Assembly (NCBI GenBank): GCA_013289825.1
Contig: JABCZF010000040.1
Coordinates: forward strand, 1 to 36,394
Source of the DNA: Acidobacteriota bacterium
Lineage (GTDB): Bacteria; Acidobacteriota; Terriglobia; Acidiferrales; UBA7541
Length of the DNA: 36,394 nucleotides
Direction of reading: 5' to 3'
Shown here: one piece after another, positions 7,477 through 15,913 of the stretch
Numbering within the stretch: the first letter of the stretch is position 1
Layout of the letters: each line of letters begins with the position of its first letter
Made by a program: the position numbers and the translations under genes
Notes under the pieces: generated by a model
The model's input: the letters and a program-made list of their open reading frames with translations, nothing else
The model's database searches: none
Told to the model about the DNA's origin: nothing

Positions 7477-9170
7477 GCCTGGCTCCCGGCGGCTGATTTG
7501 CTTTCAAGCGCCTCAGCGTACATCGCACTGATTTCCTTTGCGAATCGCGCGCTAATGGCTTCCCGACGCAGTTTGCCCATCACCGTCAAAAGTCCGCTTT
7601 CGGGCGTAAGGTTCTCTGTGAGCACCGCGAAATTGCGAATTTGACGATAATGGGGAAGCTCAACATTCACGGTAGCCAGCGCCGACTCGACCGCGGCAGA
7701 CGCGACAGCGCCGGTGACCAGCGCGCACAGAAAACCGCGTCCATTGCCGACCACAACAACGTGTTGCGCATTCGGAAGCAGCCGGGCCAGCTTCTCTTCG
7801 ATCGGCTCGGGAGCAATGTTGTGGCCCGAGTTAAGCACAATAAGATTCTTGATCCGGCCAATGATGCGCCAATTGCCGCTAGCATTTACTTCGCCCTGAT
7901 CTCCGGTGCGGAACCAGCCATCTTCCAGCACCCGCGCGGTCTCTTCCGGGCGGTTCCAGTAGCCCGGAAAAATATTCGGGCCGCGGACCACAATCTCCTC
8001 GTTTTCGCCGACTTTCATCTCGACGCCGTTTACCACTGTGCCCACGTACCCTGGCTCGACGGGAACGCGCGGATCATCGAGCGTGCAGATGGCAGTAGTT
8101 TCCGTAAGGCCATAGGCTTGCAAGACTGGAATGCCGAGCATGAGAAAAAACTGCTGCGTCTCCGGCGCGAGCGGCGCCGATCCGCAAATCAGCGCGCGAA
8201 TATTCGGTCCGAAGCGCTGCTTGATCTTGCTGAAAATAAATCTGCGACCAAGACCCAGCCAGAAAGCATCGGCGGCGCGCCCTCGGCCCACGTGTTTCCG
8301 CAGCCACGCTTCGCGCGCCTTTCCGTAAAGCGACCGGATGGGCGCGGCCCGCTTGGACATTGCTTCTTCGACGCCGCGGCGCACCCGTTCGAGCAGCGTC
8401 GGCACATTCAAGAAATAGTGCGGCGAAGCGATCCGCATTTCGTCCGCCAGCTTGGCTAGATCCGTGGATAGGGTTAGAACACTTTCCCGCGAAAGACACG
8501 TAAGCAAGAAAATCCACGATGCCGCGAAACTGAACGGCCCGTAGTGAAAGACGCGGTCGGGCTCGTGCGTGGCCCCCATCAGCACATCGAGCCGCTCGCG
8601 CGTGCAACCAAGCATGTGGGTCACGTTGCCTACGTTCAGACAAACACCCTTGGGCTCGCCCGAGGTGCCGGAGGTGTAGATGATGGTGACCAGGTCCGCG
8701 TCCGCGCGAGGATTTGGCTCTTCGGGCGGCGCGTCCGGCGATGCGACTTCTTCGAGAACTTCATCAAAAAGAATCAACCTTCCCGCAGTCGACCACTGCG
8801 GCGGCAAGGCCTTGGCCACCGGCTCGCCGAGCGCTCGATCGCTCGCAAACAGAAACCGCGGCACACAATCCTTCATCATCGCGGCCAGTTCGGCCGGCGC
8901 CTGTCGCGCGTAAAGCGGCACGATGATAATGCCTTCCGCCAGCAAAGCGAGGTTGAAGGCCACCCAGCGAGCGGAGTTTGCCGCGAGGAGCGCGCACCGC
9001 TCCCCGGGTTGCAGTCCCTTGCCCCGCAGATGCGCGCGCACACGCTGCACCTGCTCGAGCAATTCTCTTCCGGAAACGCTGACGAACTCCTCTCCGTGAA
9101 TTTCGCGCAGCACCACCCGGCTATCGGCCCGCTTTAGTTGTGCGACAATATCCTCGAGAAAATTCGGCAT
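7473..9170 (-). CDS. AMP-forming acyl-CoA ligase/synthetase (second copy)
   Basis: A 565-residue ANL-superfamily enzyme, distinct in sequence from the ligase at 2097-3809. The P-loop is IIYTSGTSGEPKG (163-175), the adenine motif is QAYGLTETTAI, and the hinge carries RTGDQGEVN followed by GRIKNLIVLNSGHNIAPEPIEE. The C-terminal lysine region (LTVMGKLRR) is present, so full adenylation and thioesterification are expected. The change from GKNIYPE to GHNIAPE in the hinge block separates it from the first ligase and suggests a different acid substrate. It sits 18 bp downstream of the pyruvyl-transferase-like gene and overlaps the crotonase gene by 4 bp. It probably supplies the activated acyl chain used by the reductases upstream. 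Confidence 0.92.
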   Translation of the reverse strand: MPNFLEDIVAQLKRADSRVVLREIHGEEFVSVSGRELLEQVQRVRAHLRGKGLQPGERCALLAANSARWVAFNLALLAEGIIIVPLYARQAPAELAAMMKDCVPRFLFASDRALGEPVAKALPPQWSTAGRLILFDEVLEEVASPDAPPEEPNPRADADLVTIIYTSGTSGEPKGVCLNVGNVTHMLGCTRERLDVLMGATHEPDRVFHYGPFSFAASWIFLLTCLSRESVLTLSTDLAKLADEMRIASPHYFLNVPTLLERVRRGVEEAMSKRAAPIRSLYGKAREAWLRKHVGRGRAADAFWLGLGRRFIFSKIKQRFGPNIRALICGSAPLAPETQQFFLMLGIPVLQAYGLTETTAICTLDDPRVPVEPGYVGTVVNGVEMKVGENEEIVVRGPNIFPGYWNRPEETARVLEDGWFRTGDQGEVNASGNWRIIGRIKNLIVLNSGHNIAPEPIEEKLARLLPNAQHVVVVGNGRGFLCALVTGAVASAAVESALATVNVELPHYRQIRNFAVLTENLTPESGLLTVMGKLRREAISARFAKEISAMYAEALESKSAAGSQA

Positions 9171-9188
9171 GGCGGCTCTAGACGGACA

Positions 9189-10646
9189 TCAGCGCGACAC
9201 AGTTCCAGTAACAGAGGGTTGCGGAGTGGCGGCGCAAGTGTCGTAGCGCTCGACGAGTTCGAGCAAAGTGTCATGCAACGGCGGAAGATAATCTTCCCAG
9301 GAAAGAACTCCGGAGCGCAGCGGGAATTCCGGATACGTGCTGCGCATGGCGTCTTCCAGAAAAGTACCCATCCGCGCCATGACCTTTAGATTTCGGACCA
9401 CGGCTTTTCCAATCCCGACGCGCACCGCGTCCGCCTCCGCCACCAGCGTGTCCATCATCCTTATAAGCTTGGGCTCGAGATCGGGGTCATCGACGGTCAA
9501 CAAGAGATGTTGATGCCCGCGCTCGCGCATCAGATTCCGTATGCGCTCGTCCATCGTGACTCCCGCCGAAGCCACCAGGCTCGGCATGCTGGTCACAATT
9601 CCGTGATATCGCGAGGAAACCATATACGTCGAGCTGCGAAGAATCGAAACAATCTGGAACATGTCGTAATCGTCGGAAGTAAACACCGGAAGGCCCGGCA
9701 GCGCTTCGGCGATATCGCGGCAAGCCACTGCGTCCAGCCTTTCCATCCCGACGAGAATCGGAAAAACGCGGTGCCTCTCGCGAAACGATGCCAGGGCCTT
9801 GGTGAAGCTCGAAATATAATGCCGGTATTTTGTCTCGACGCGCGATCCCGACTGGAAAAAATAGACCGTGCGGTACTGGCTGTCCTTATACGCTCCGGTA
9901 GTGAGGCGCGCGAGGTATTTCCCGATGGAAGCCTCGACCGGCCACACGAACGGATGAATCGGACAGAGCACCATGACGGGAGTCTTCTCGTCCCACCCGG
10001 CTTCACGCAAAGCTTTGCGGCCATAGGCCGGCGGATGCGGCTCAAACGTCCAGGCGGTATCGGTTCCCAGCTCCGTGGGAATGCCCAGCGAACTGAGAAG
10101 CTTCTGCGATTCCTCATTGCGCGTAATCACGAGAGAATCGTGCACGTACCGCGCGCACATCCTTTCAATGAGCCGATCCATGTGCCCGGCTTCGCCGCCG
10201 TAGCCGAGCGAAAGTTTGTTTTCCGCGGAAGCCAGACCAAGCGAGCCGATCATCATGGTCGTCAGCGCATTGGCGAACTTGCTCTTGAACATCGAACCTT
10301 CGCACGCGATCACGCCATGATTTTGCCGAACCTCACGAAACAAAAACGGCGGATACACATCCGGGAGATAAACCTGCTGGGTGCCCTCAAAATAGCCGCG
10401 CGTACGGTCGAAACTCTGCGTCATCACGCGGAACGCAACGTTTTCCGCGCCGAGGACGTGCCGGACCTGCCGCAGCATTTCCTGGACGCGAACGTCCGAA
10501 CCGGTGTTTCGCGTGCCGTTGTAACCTGCAAACAGCAGCCGCAGTTTTTCGCCCGGTGTCCAGCGCCGCCCGAGCCCGAACATCCAGCCGAGCCGGGTGA
10601 CTTCAATCAGCGCACTAACCCAGGCAACAAGAAGAAAGTCCGTCAT
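9189..10646 (-). CDS. Polysaccharide pyruvyl transferase family protein
   Basis: A 485-residue protein of the polysaccharide pyruvyl transferase family, which adds a pyruvate ketal from phosphoenolpyruvate to a sugar. Family landmarks are the N-terminal GYNGTRNTGSD segment (equivalent to GYxGxxNxGDE), an ITRNEES block followed by LGIPTELGTDTAW, and the C-terminal VSSRYHGIVTSM region with its conserved Arg-His. The first 25 residues are hydrophobic and may anchor it to the membrane. The ATG at 10646 overlaps the SDR stop (ATGA), which fixes the start; the open frame continues to 10964 but only inside the SDR gene. The context is lipid enzymes, with no glycosyltransferase or capsule gene nearby, so the acceptor may be a lipid-linked sugar or something else. 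Confidence 0.85.
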   Translation of the reverse strand: MTDFLLVAWVSALIEVTRLGWMFGLGRRWTPGEKLRLLFAGYNGTRNTGSDVRVQEMLRQVRHVLGAENVAFRVMTQSFDRTRGYFEGTQQVYLPDVYPPFLFREVRQNHGVIACEGSMFKSKFANALTTMMIGSLGLASAENKLSLGYGGEAGHMDRLIERMCARYVHDSLVITRNEESQKLLSSLGIPTELGTDTAWTFEPHPPAYGRKALREAGWDEKTPVMVLCPIHPFVWPVEASIGKYLARLTTGAYKDSQYRTVYFFQSGSRVETKYRHYISSFTKALASFRERHRVFPILVGMERLDAVACRDIAEALPGLPVFTSDDYDMFQIVSILRSSTYMVSSRYHGIVTSMPSLVASAGVTMDERIRNLMRERGHQHLLLTVDDPDLEPKLIRMMDTLVAEADAVRVGIGKAVVRNLKVMARMGTFLEDAMRSTYPEFPLRSGVLSWEDYLPPLHDTLLELVERYDTCAATPQPSVTGTVSR

Positions 10647-11806
10647 GCGCGAGCGCCCCCGGCCGCAGCGGATTTCTCCGGTGTGTCCGTGTCCAGCTGC
10701 GGCCACGGCTTTGCCGGATAGTGAAATTTGTTCTCGCGGCTGAATTTCAGAAGCGGAAACGCATACGATGAAAATTTGGCCGGTGCCTCCCCAAGCTCGG
10801 CCACCACCCGCGAATTGTCGAACACCGTATTCCAATCCAGATAAGGCCAGAAAACTTTCAATAACGATGCTCCGCGGGCCACGGCACCTTTCCGGTTCGA
10901 AAGTCGATTCACGGTACCGGAAAACGTGCCGCCCATCCATGGCCAATACGCGGGACGCCGCCACCCGCCGGCTTCCGCGAGCGCATCCGTCAATTCCCTG
11001 TAGGTCTCTGACCCCGGGCCGGATGACAGATGATAAATGCCGTGCGCCGGTTCATCCTGCTGATGAATCGTAACGATGGCTTTGCTTACGTAATTCGCAG
11101 GTACGATATCGATTTTATCCCCGGGACGCAGCGGAAGAACAGGCATCCGAACAAGCACGTCGAACGCCCGGACCATATCAAATTGCGATGTCTCAGAACG
11201 GCGACTGTCTCCTAAGACAATCGCGGGCCGGAAAACCGTGTGCGGCACATCGGCAAGCAACCGGTGAAGCATGTCCTCGCCGAATTTTTTCGTTCGCGCG
11301 TAGGGATCGTAGTCGGAGCGCTCCCAATCAATGGCTGCGTCTTCGGTGACAACTTCGTTGCGCCGTTTTCCGGCGACGGCCACCGTGGACACATGGGAAT
11401 ACCGGCGAACACCGTTGCGATTCTGGGCCCGCCTCGCCAACTGAATCACCTCGAGGCCCCCACGCAAGTTGACGTTGAGGCACTGCCTCTCCGATTTGCG
11501 GTTCAAGGAGGCCGCACAATGGATGATCGAATCAGTCGTATCCACGAGCGCGTGGTATTCATCGTCAGAAAGACCGAACCGCTCGCTCGTCAAGTCGCCG
11601 CGAAAGACTCGCACGCGCGACTCGAGGTACTCGTAAAACTCGCGAAATCCGAAATGAAGCTGCAGCGAAGTCCACAAACGCTCTCGCGCTTCTTCTTCGC
11701 TCTTCCCGCGAACCAGAAGATTCAGCGTGTCGCGGTGTCCGGTGAACAGTCCCGCGGCGACGTAGCTGCCCAAGTACCCGGTCGTGCCGGTTAGGAAGAT
11801 CGCCAT
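10643..11806 (-). CDS. NAD(P)-dependent extended SDR, thioester-reductase-like
   Basis: A 387-residue Rossmann-fold protein. The dinucleotide-binding motif is TGTTGYLG (6-13). STVAVAG (about 140-146) and the active-site Tyr169-x3-Lys173 (YARTK) complete the extended-SDR catalytic set. The early LLVRGKSEEEARERL segment resembles carrier-protein thioester reductase domains and the NAD-binding_4 (male sterility) family. It could reduce an acyl thioester to an aldehyde, or act on another carbonyl or sugar; the sequence alone does not settle this. It overlaps the preceding fatty-acyl reductase gene by 16 bp and the following pyruvyl-transferase gene by 4 bp. A second reductase next to the FAR might divide the two steps from thioester to aldehyde to alcohol, which is inference. 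Confidence 0.88.
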   Translation of the reverse strand: MAIFLTGTTGYLGSYVAAGLFTGHRDTLNLLVRGKSEEEARERLWTSLQLHFGFREFYEYLESRVRVFRGDLTSERFGLSDDEYHALVDTTDSIIHCAASLNRKSERQCLNVNLRGGLEVIQLARRAQNRNGVRRYSHVSTVAVAGKRRNEVVTEDAAIDWERSDYDPYARTKKFGEDMLHRLLADVPHTVFRPAIVLGDSRRSETSQFDMVRAFDVLVRMPVLPLRPGDKIDIVPANYVSKAIVTIHQQDEPAHGIYHLSSGPGSETYRELTDALAEAGGWRRPAYWPWMGGTFSGTVNRLSNRKGAVARGASLLKVFWPYLDWNTVFDNSRVVAELGEAPAKFSSYAFPLLKFSRENKFHYPAKPWPQLDTDTPEKSAAAGGARA

Positions 11807-14175
11807 AGTGGGTCCGAGGGCGCCCGAGAATTGGAGACAACAGCGGCCCGGGCATATTCAGGAGACCAATCCAGCTCGCGGGGAGCGCGCGATTCGAGCG
11901 GGCGGCCCTCCATCAAGGGATAGCACCACCGGCGCAGCGCCGGAATGTGCACGTTGATCCAGTAATCCCACCAGTCGATCGATTCGGGAGCAAAATCGAA
12001 AATCGCCTTCTCTTCAGCAGAGAGCGCCGCGGAGAGGAGCCTGGCGTTCTCGCATTCGAACACGTGCTCATTGTGAAGAATGAACGGCTCATACAGCTCA
12101 ATCAGTTTTTCGGCGCGGATCAGCTCGCGCTCCTGCTTCGCCAGCGGAGCCTTCTTCATGTGCATGGAAACCGCCGCACGGTTAATCCTGGAAATGACCG
12201 CCTTCTGCATCGGAATGGACAGGCGCTCGTAGCGCTGCTTTGAAACGGGTATCGTTTCGAATTTGACCTTGAGCCAGTGTTCGATCCCCTGCTGTGTTCG
12301 GTAGTGTTTCCGGTGCGCCAGGCCGGTTAGCTCAATGCTGCGGCCCATGTTGACCGGATTGATCGCCGAAGTCGCCAGCTGATACATCCCCGCATGCCGC
12401 CGCGAAATCACCGCCGCCGCGATCAGCGTCATGCCACGGCAAACCATATCCACGGGGATCACATCGAGGCATTTGCGCTCATTCGAAGGCAGTTGCCTGA
12501 AATTGGTTCCCAGCAAATACGACAGCGGACCCGAAGTGTTGATTCCTTCGTTCCAGCCTGTGAACGGGGAACGCTCCGAACTCTCGACGATCGAAGGCCG
12601 CACAATGGCAATGGGCAACTCGCCGCTGCTGCGCGCCAGCATGGACTCGCCAAGACTTTTCGTAAACGTGTAGGTATTCGGCCAGCCCAAATGCTGCGCG
12701 CGGCGCAAGCCGATGCGCACCAGCCGGTTGCGCGCCCAGCGGAGCCGGTTCCGCTTCAACACGCCGTCCAGCTCCGTCGCGGGCACAATCGACGGATCGC
12801 CTCCCCGCCCAAGCGCCTGCCGCCGAAGCGCTTTCGTGAGTTCCGGGCTTTCCGCGCGCTCTTCGACGCGCCGGATCGTTTCGCGCAACGAAGCGATCTC
12901 CTTCTCTGCATTGAACGCCGCATCGCGCGCAGGATTGTAGTTGTCCTCGAATTCTTCCGTCACTCGCCCGTCGCGCATGCCCACGACATAGCAGGTCGAA
13001 AGATGCATTAACCCGGCGTGGTCGCATTTGCGCAGGAAATCGAGCAGATGCAGCGTCGAATCCACATTGGAAGAAAGCGCGTCGCGCAAATCCGGGTTGA
13101 AATCCGTCAGCCCCGCGCTGTTCACCACCAAATCGAGCGACTTTCTCAATCGAGCTTCGGTCTTCTCGTCCAAGCCCAGTCCCGGCAAGCCCACATCGCC
13201 TTCGACGACCTCAACTTTCTCCTCCAGCAGCGCGCCCAATTTGCGCCCGTATTTCTCCTCTAGCGTATCGAACGCCGGCGATTCCTCGATAATTTTTTGA
13301 AAGCGCCTCTGCGCCGAGGTGGTCCGGTTTCTGCGAATCAGCAGCGTAATCTTGGCAATCTTCGGCACATTTTCCAGCAGATCGACCAGCCAAACTTTGC
13401 CAATAAATCCGGTGACGCCAATCAACAGAATGTGCCGGTTCGCAAGCGTTTCACGTACCGCCAACGGGCCATGGCGGGCCCCCTCGCCGAACAACGCCAC
13501 GGACTTGCTCCCAGCAGGCGCGGGACGCACCGCCGTTTGCAGCGCGCTTTCGAGCTGCCCGGGGTCTCCTTTCCAGCCCAGCTGCCGCAGCAATCTCTCC
13601 TGCGAAATGCGCCCGTCGGTGGCGCCGCTGGTCAGCCAGGCAAGCGGCCCGCGCGGCCGCACGATGGGATCGAGCAGGCGCCCGGTAGCGTGCGCGTTGC
13701 GAAACTCCAAGCGGTTGGAAAGAAACGCTTCGACGCCGAGATGCTCGGCGAGCGGCCGCAAAATATGGTCGAGCAATTGGCCGACCAGCACAATGCGCTC
13801 GCCGTTCTGCCCCGCGCCGAGCAATTTCTCGACCGCTTCGCGGCGAAGCTGGGGCTTCAGCACATAGTGGAAATACTCTTCGCCGAGAAGATCGAGGCGG
13901 TCGCGGCTAACGCCCCGCAGCAGCGTGTGCAGCAGCCTCGTGGCAAACGTCCGGTTTACCGCATAATCGATGGGCCGGGTCACGGTCATCCAGGCCATTC
14001 CGGCGCGTCGCGCCCAGCGCTCGGCAAAACTCTGCGCGTTCCACGTAAAAAACCCCACCGGACGCAAAGCCCCCAGCTCCAGCAAAGAGCCTTCGACGCG
14101 CCAATAGGTCGCCGGGCACACCGGCCTATCGCCGTTCCCGGGCTTCGAGTTGGTCGCTGGGTCAGCCATTGCCAT
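11791..14175 (-). CDS. Fatty acyl-CoA reductase with N-terminal degenerate HAD-IB phosphatase-like domain
   Basis: A protein of 794 residues from the ATG at 14175; positions here count from a GTG at 14253 that would add 26 residues with no convincing ribosome site. Residues 48-200 resemble the HAD-IB (SerB-like) fold, for instance LLGEEYFHYVLKPQLRREA and IVLVGQLLDHILRPLAEHLG. The catalytic DxDGT is replaced by RVEGS (52-56), so phosphatase activity should be lost. From 275 onward it is a NAD-binding_4 fatty acyl reductase: GVTGFIGK (279-286), LMHLSTCYVVG (415-425), YTFTK (Tyr528, Lys532), then a FAR C-terminal region. It should reduce acyl-CoA or acyl-ACP to aldehyde or alcohol. It is the first gene of the lipid cluster and overlaps the SDR gene by 16 bp. 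Confidence 0.88.
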   Translation of the reverse strand: MAMADPATNSKPGNGDRPVCPATYWRVEGSLLELGALRPVGFFTWNAQSFAERWARRAGMAWMTVTRPIDYAVNRTFATRLLHTLLRGVSRDRLDLLGEEYFHYVLKPQLRREAVEKLLGAGQNGERIVLVGQLLDHILRPLAEHLGVEAFLSNRLEFRNAHATGRLLDPIVRPRGPLAWLTSGATDGRISQERLLRQLGWKGDPGQLESALQTAVRPAPAGSKSVALFGEGARHGPLAVRETLANRHILLIGVTGFIGKVWLVDLLENVPKIAKITLLIRRNRTTSAQRRFQKIIEESPAFDTLEEKYGRKLGALLEEKVEVVEGDVGLPGLGLDEKTEARLRKSLDLVVNSAGLTDFNPDLRDALSSNVDSTLHLLDFLRKCDHAGLMHLSTCYVVGMRDGRVTEEFEDNYNPARDAAFNAEKEIASLRETIRRVEERAESPELTKALRRQALGRGGDPSIVPATELDGVLKRNRLRWARNRLVRIGLRRAQHLGWPNTYTFTKSLGESMLARSSGELPIAIVRPSIVESSERSPFTGWNEGINTSGPLSYLLGTNFRQLPSNERKCLDVIPVDMVCRGMTLIAAAVISRRHAGMYQLATSAINPVNMGRSIELTGLAHRKHYRTQQGIEHWLKVKFETIPVSKQRYERLSIPMQKAVISRINRAAVSMHMKKAPLAKQERELIRAEKLIELYEPFILHNEHVFECENARLLSAALSAEEKAIFDFAPESIDWWDYWINVHIPALRRWCYPLMEGRPLESRAPRELDWSPEYARAAVVSNSRAPSDPLWRSS

Positions 14176-14253
14176 TGGAAACAACCGGCCACTGCCAGGC
14201 CGCTCTGAAAAGGTCACGCAAATCTGCTCTGAAAGTATGAATAGTATTCGCAC

Positions 14254-14753
14254 CCTAAATCATTTCATTCAGGATCGAATGCCAAACTGGCGCCCGCGCC
14301 CACACCCGTGTTGGTCCCCGACCGGAGCAGGCGTCGGCTGCCTAGGGAAGTGTAAAAGTAGCATCCTCAGCGGCTTATCGCAAGGCGAGCGCCGGCTTTG
14401 TAGTTCGCCGGCTTGCGACATCCCGACCTCTCGGGTGTTACCCGAATTCACGAGCTTAGCCATCGACCGATGGTCAGGCGATGCTCCGGGGGTTGCGGGG
14501 CAACCTTGGATTCCCGTAGCACTGCTCATCTGGAAAGTCAGGGAGGGAAGGGTGTCAAGAATTCCAAGTTCCGGGACGGAGGAATCGCAAGGACCGCTTT
14601 GATGCTACCTGGTATATCGGGGAACAACCTGCGTGCGGCTAACGTCTGCTGTGCACCACAGCCCCGCAGCAGCTTCAGAGGCTGAACCTCGGTCGCTGCC
14701 GCCTGACCGTACTTCTGCGGAATGCAGAACTTGGACCCGGAAGGCCAACGACG
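14254..14753. other. 500-bp gene-free region with four clustered hairpins
   Basis: No convincing gene lies between leuB and the FAR gene, both on the minus strand; the longest frames here lack family features. Bases 14378-14505 hold four inverted repeats. The largest pairs TCGCAA (14378-14383) with TTGCGA (14413-14418) and GCCGGC (14391-14396) with GCCGGC (14407-14412), leaving a 7-nt bulge and a 10-nt loop. The others are CCCGA/TCGGG (14422-14435), CCATC/GATGG (14460-14473) and GGTTGC/GCAACC (14491-14505). None is followed by a T-run, so these are not simple terminators. It could be a structured 5' leader or riboswitch for the lipid operon, an independent small RNA, or the remnant of a mobile element. 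I do not recognise a known class. Confidence 0.5.
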
Positions 14754-15860
14754 CTATACACCCCAGCCATAGCGCTCGGCGTGCTCCAGCGTGCGCTGCA
14801 TCTCTTCACGCAGCATCTCCGTGAACACAGATCCGCCGATGGTGCTCGCGCCGGGTTGGGCGATATCTGCCGTGCGGTACCCGCCCGTGAGAACGCGATG
14901 CAGCGACTGCTCGACCCAATCCGCTTCGAGCGAAAGTCCAAACGCATCGCGCAGCATCAAGGTCGCGCTAAGGATCGATCCAACCGGATTGGCGGAATCC
15001 GTGCCCACAAGCGATGGCGCGGAGCCGTGAATCGGCTCGAAGAGCGGCGCGCCGGTCCCAAAGCTGGCCGAAGGAATCAATCCGATCGAGCCCACCAGCG
15101 CCGCGGCCGCATCGCTTAAAATGTCCCCGAACATGTTGCTGGCGAGCAGCACGTCAAACTGCGAAGGCTTCAGCGTGAGTTGCATCGCCGCGTTATCCAC
15201 ATACATGTGTTCGAGTTTCACCGAAGCGTAGACAGCGCTCATGGCCACGACGGTGCGCCGCCAGAGCGCGGAACTCATCAAAACGTTGGCCTTGTCCACC
15301 GAGCACAGCCGCCGCGAGCGATTCTCGGCCCGCGCATACGCAAACGTCGCGATCCGTTCGATCTCCGGCGTCGAATAGGATTCCGTGTCCCAAGCGCGCT
15401 CAACGCCATTTTCGGAAACGTTGCCCCGCTCGCCGAAGTACATCCCTCCAGCAAGCTCGCGCACAATCTCAATATCCAGATCGCCCAAGCGCTCCGGCTT
15501 CAGCGGAGAAATTCCGCGCAACGGTTCCAGCAGTTTGACCGGACGCACGTTGACATAAAGACCGAGCCCTTTGCGCAAACCAAGCAATCCGCTCTCCGGC
15601 CGCTTCCCCACGGGCAGCGAATCCCACTTTGCGCCTCCAACAGCCCCTAGAAAAACCGCGTCCGCTTTGCGGCAAGCATCCAGCGTTTCATTGGGAAGCG
15701 GCGTGCCCGCCCGATCGATAGCCGCGCCACCGATTGGAAATTCGTGCAGATCAAACTCGTGGCTGAATTCGTGTGCACACTCGCGCAGTACGGTTGCCGC
15801 GGCGCAGGTAACTTCCGGCCCGATGCCGTCTCCTGGCAGAAGAACAATGGTCTTTTTCAT
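14754..15860 (-). CDS. leuB: 3-isopropylmalate dehydrogenase
   Basis: A 368-residue decarboxylating dehydrogenase of leucine biosynthesis, oxidising 3-isopropylmalate to 2-oxoisocaproate with NAD in the cytoplasm. The N-terminus TIVLLPGDGIGPEV, the segment LGAVGGAKWD, the substrate-binding ENRSRRLCSVDKANV and the metal-binding SNMFGDILSDAAA are all characteristic. GTGAPLFEPIHGSAP provides the NAD-binding loop. Length agrees with the family (about 355-370). The ATG at 15860 is preceded by GGGGA at a suitable distance; a TTG at 15872 would add only four residues. It lies 53 bp downstream of leuA on the same strand, forming a leuA-leuB operon; leuC and leuD are not in the window. Confidence 0.96.
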   Translation of the reverse strand: MKKTIVLLPGDGIGPEVTCAAATVLRECAHEFSHEFDLHEFPIGGAAIDRAGTPLPNETLDACRKADAVFLGAVGGAKWDSLPVGKRPESGLLGLRKGLGLYVNVRPVKLLEPLRGISPLKPERLGDLDIEIVRELAGGMYFGERGNVSENGVERAWDTESYSTPEIERIATFAYARAENRSRRLCSVDKANVLMSSALWRRTVVAMSAVYASVKLEHMYVDNAAMQLTLKPSQFDVLLASNMFGDILSDAAAALVGSIGLIPSASFGTGAPLFEPIHGSAPSLVGTDSANPVGSILSATLMLRDAFGLSLEADWVEQSLHRVLTGGYRTADIAQPGASTIGGSVFTEMLREEMQRTLEHAERYGWGV

Positions 15861-15913
15861 CTGGGTCCCCAATTACTGCAAAGCGCTCCAAGCCCAGCCT
15901 GGTCCTTCGGCAA

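Noticed and set aside
9507..10721. 404-codon + strand frame
   Set aside because: Lies antisense to the pyruvyl transferase and SDR genes, which have family motifs; no recognisable domain and typical of GC-rich antisense openness.
13297..14208. 303-codon + strand frame
   Set aside because: Antisense to the HAD-FAR gene; composition is Arg/Pro/Gln-rich with no domain.
14269..14529. 86-codon minus frame in the structured gap
   Set aside because: Its sequence follows the hairpin repeats and has no domain; RNA structure explains the region better.
14521..14560. TTGACA on the minus strand near 14550 as a promoter for the lipid operon
   Set aside because: No -10-like hexamer at 16 to 18 bp spacing.
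14564..14734. 8-bp inverted repeat CCAAGTTC/GAACTTGG as possible transposon ends
   Set aside because: An 8-bp match over 170 bp is expected by chance in a region this size; no target duplication or transposase seen.
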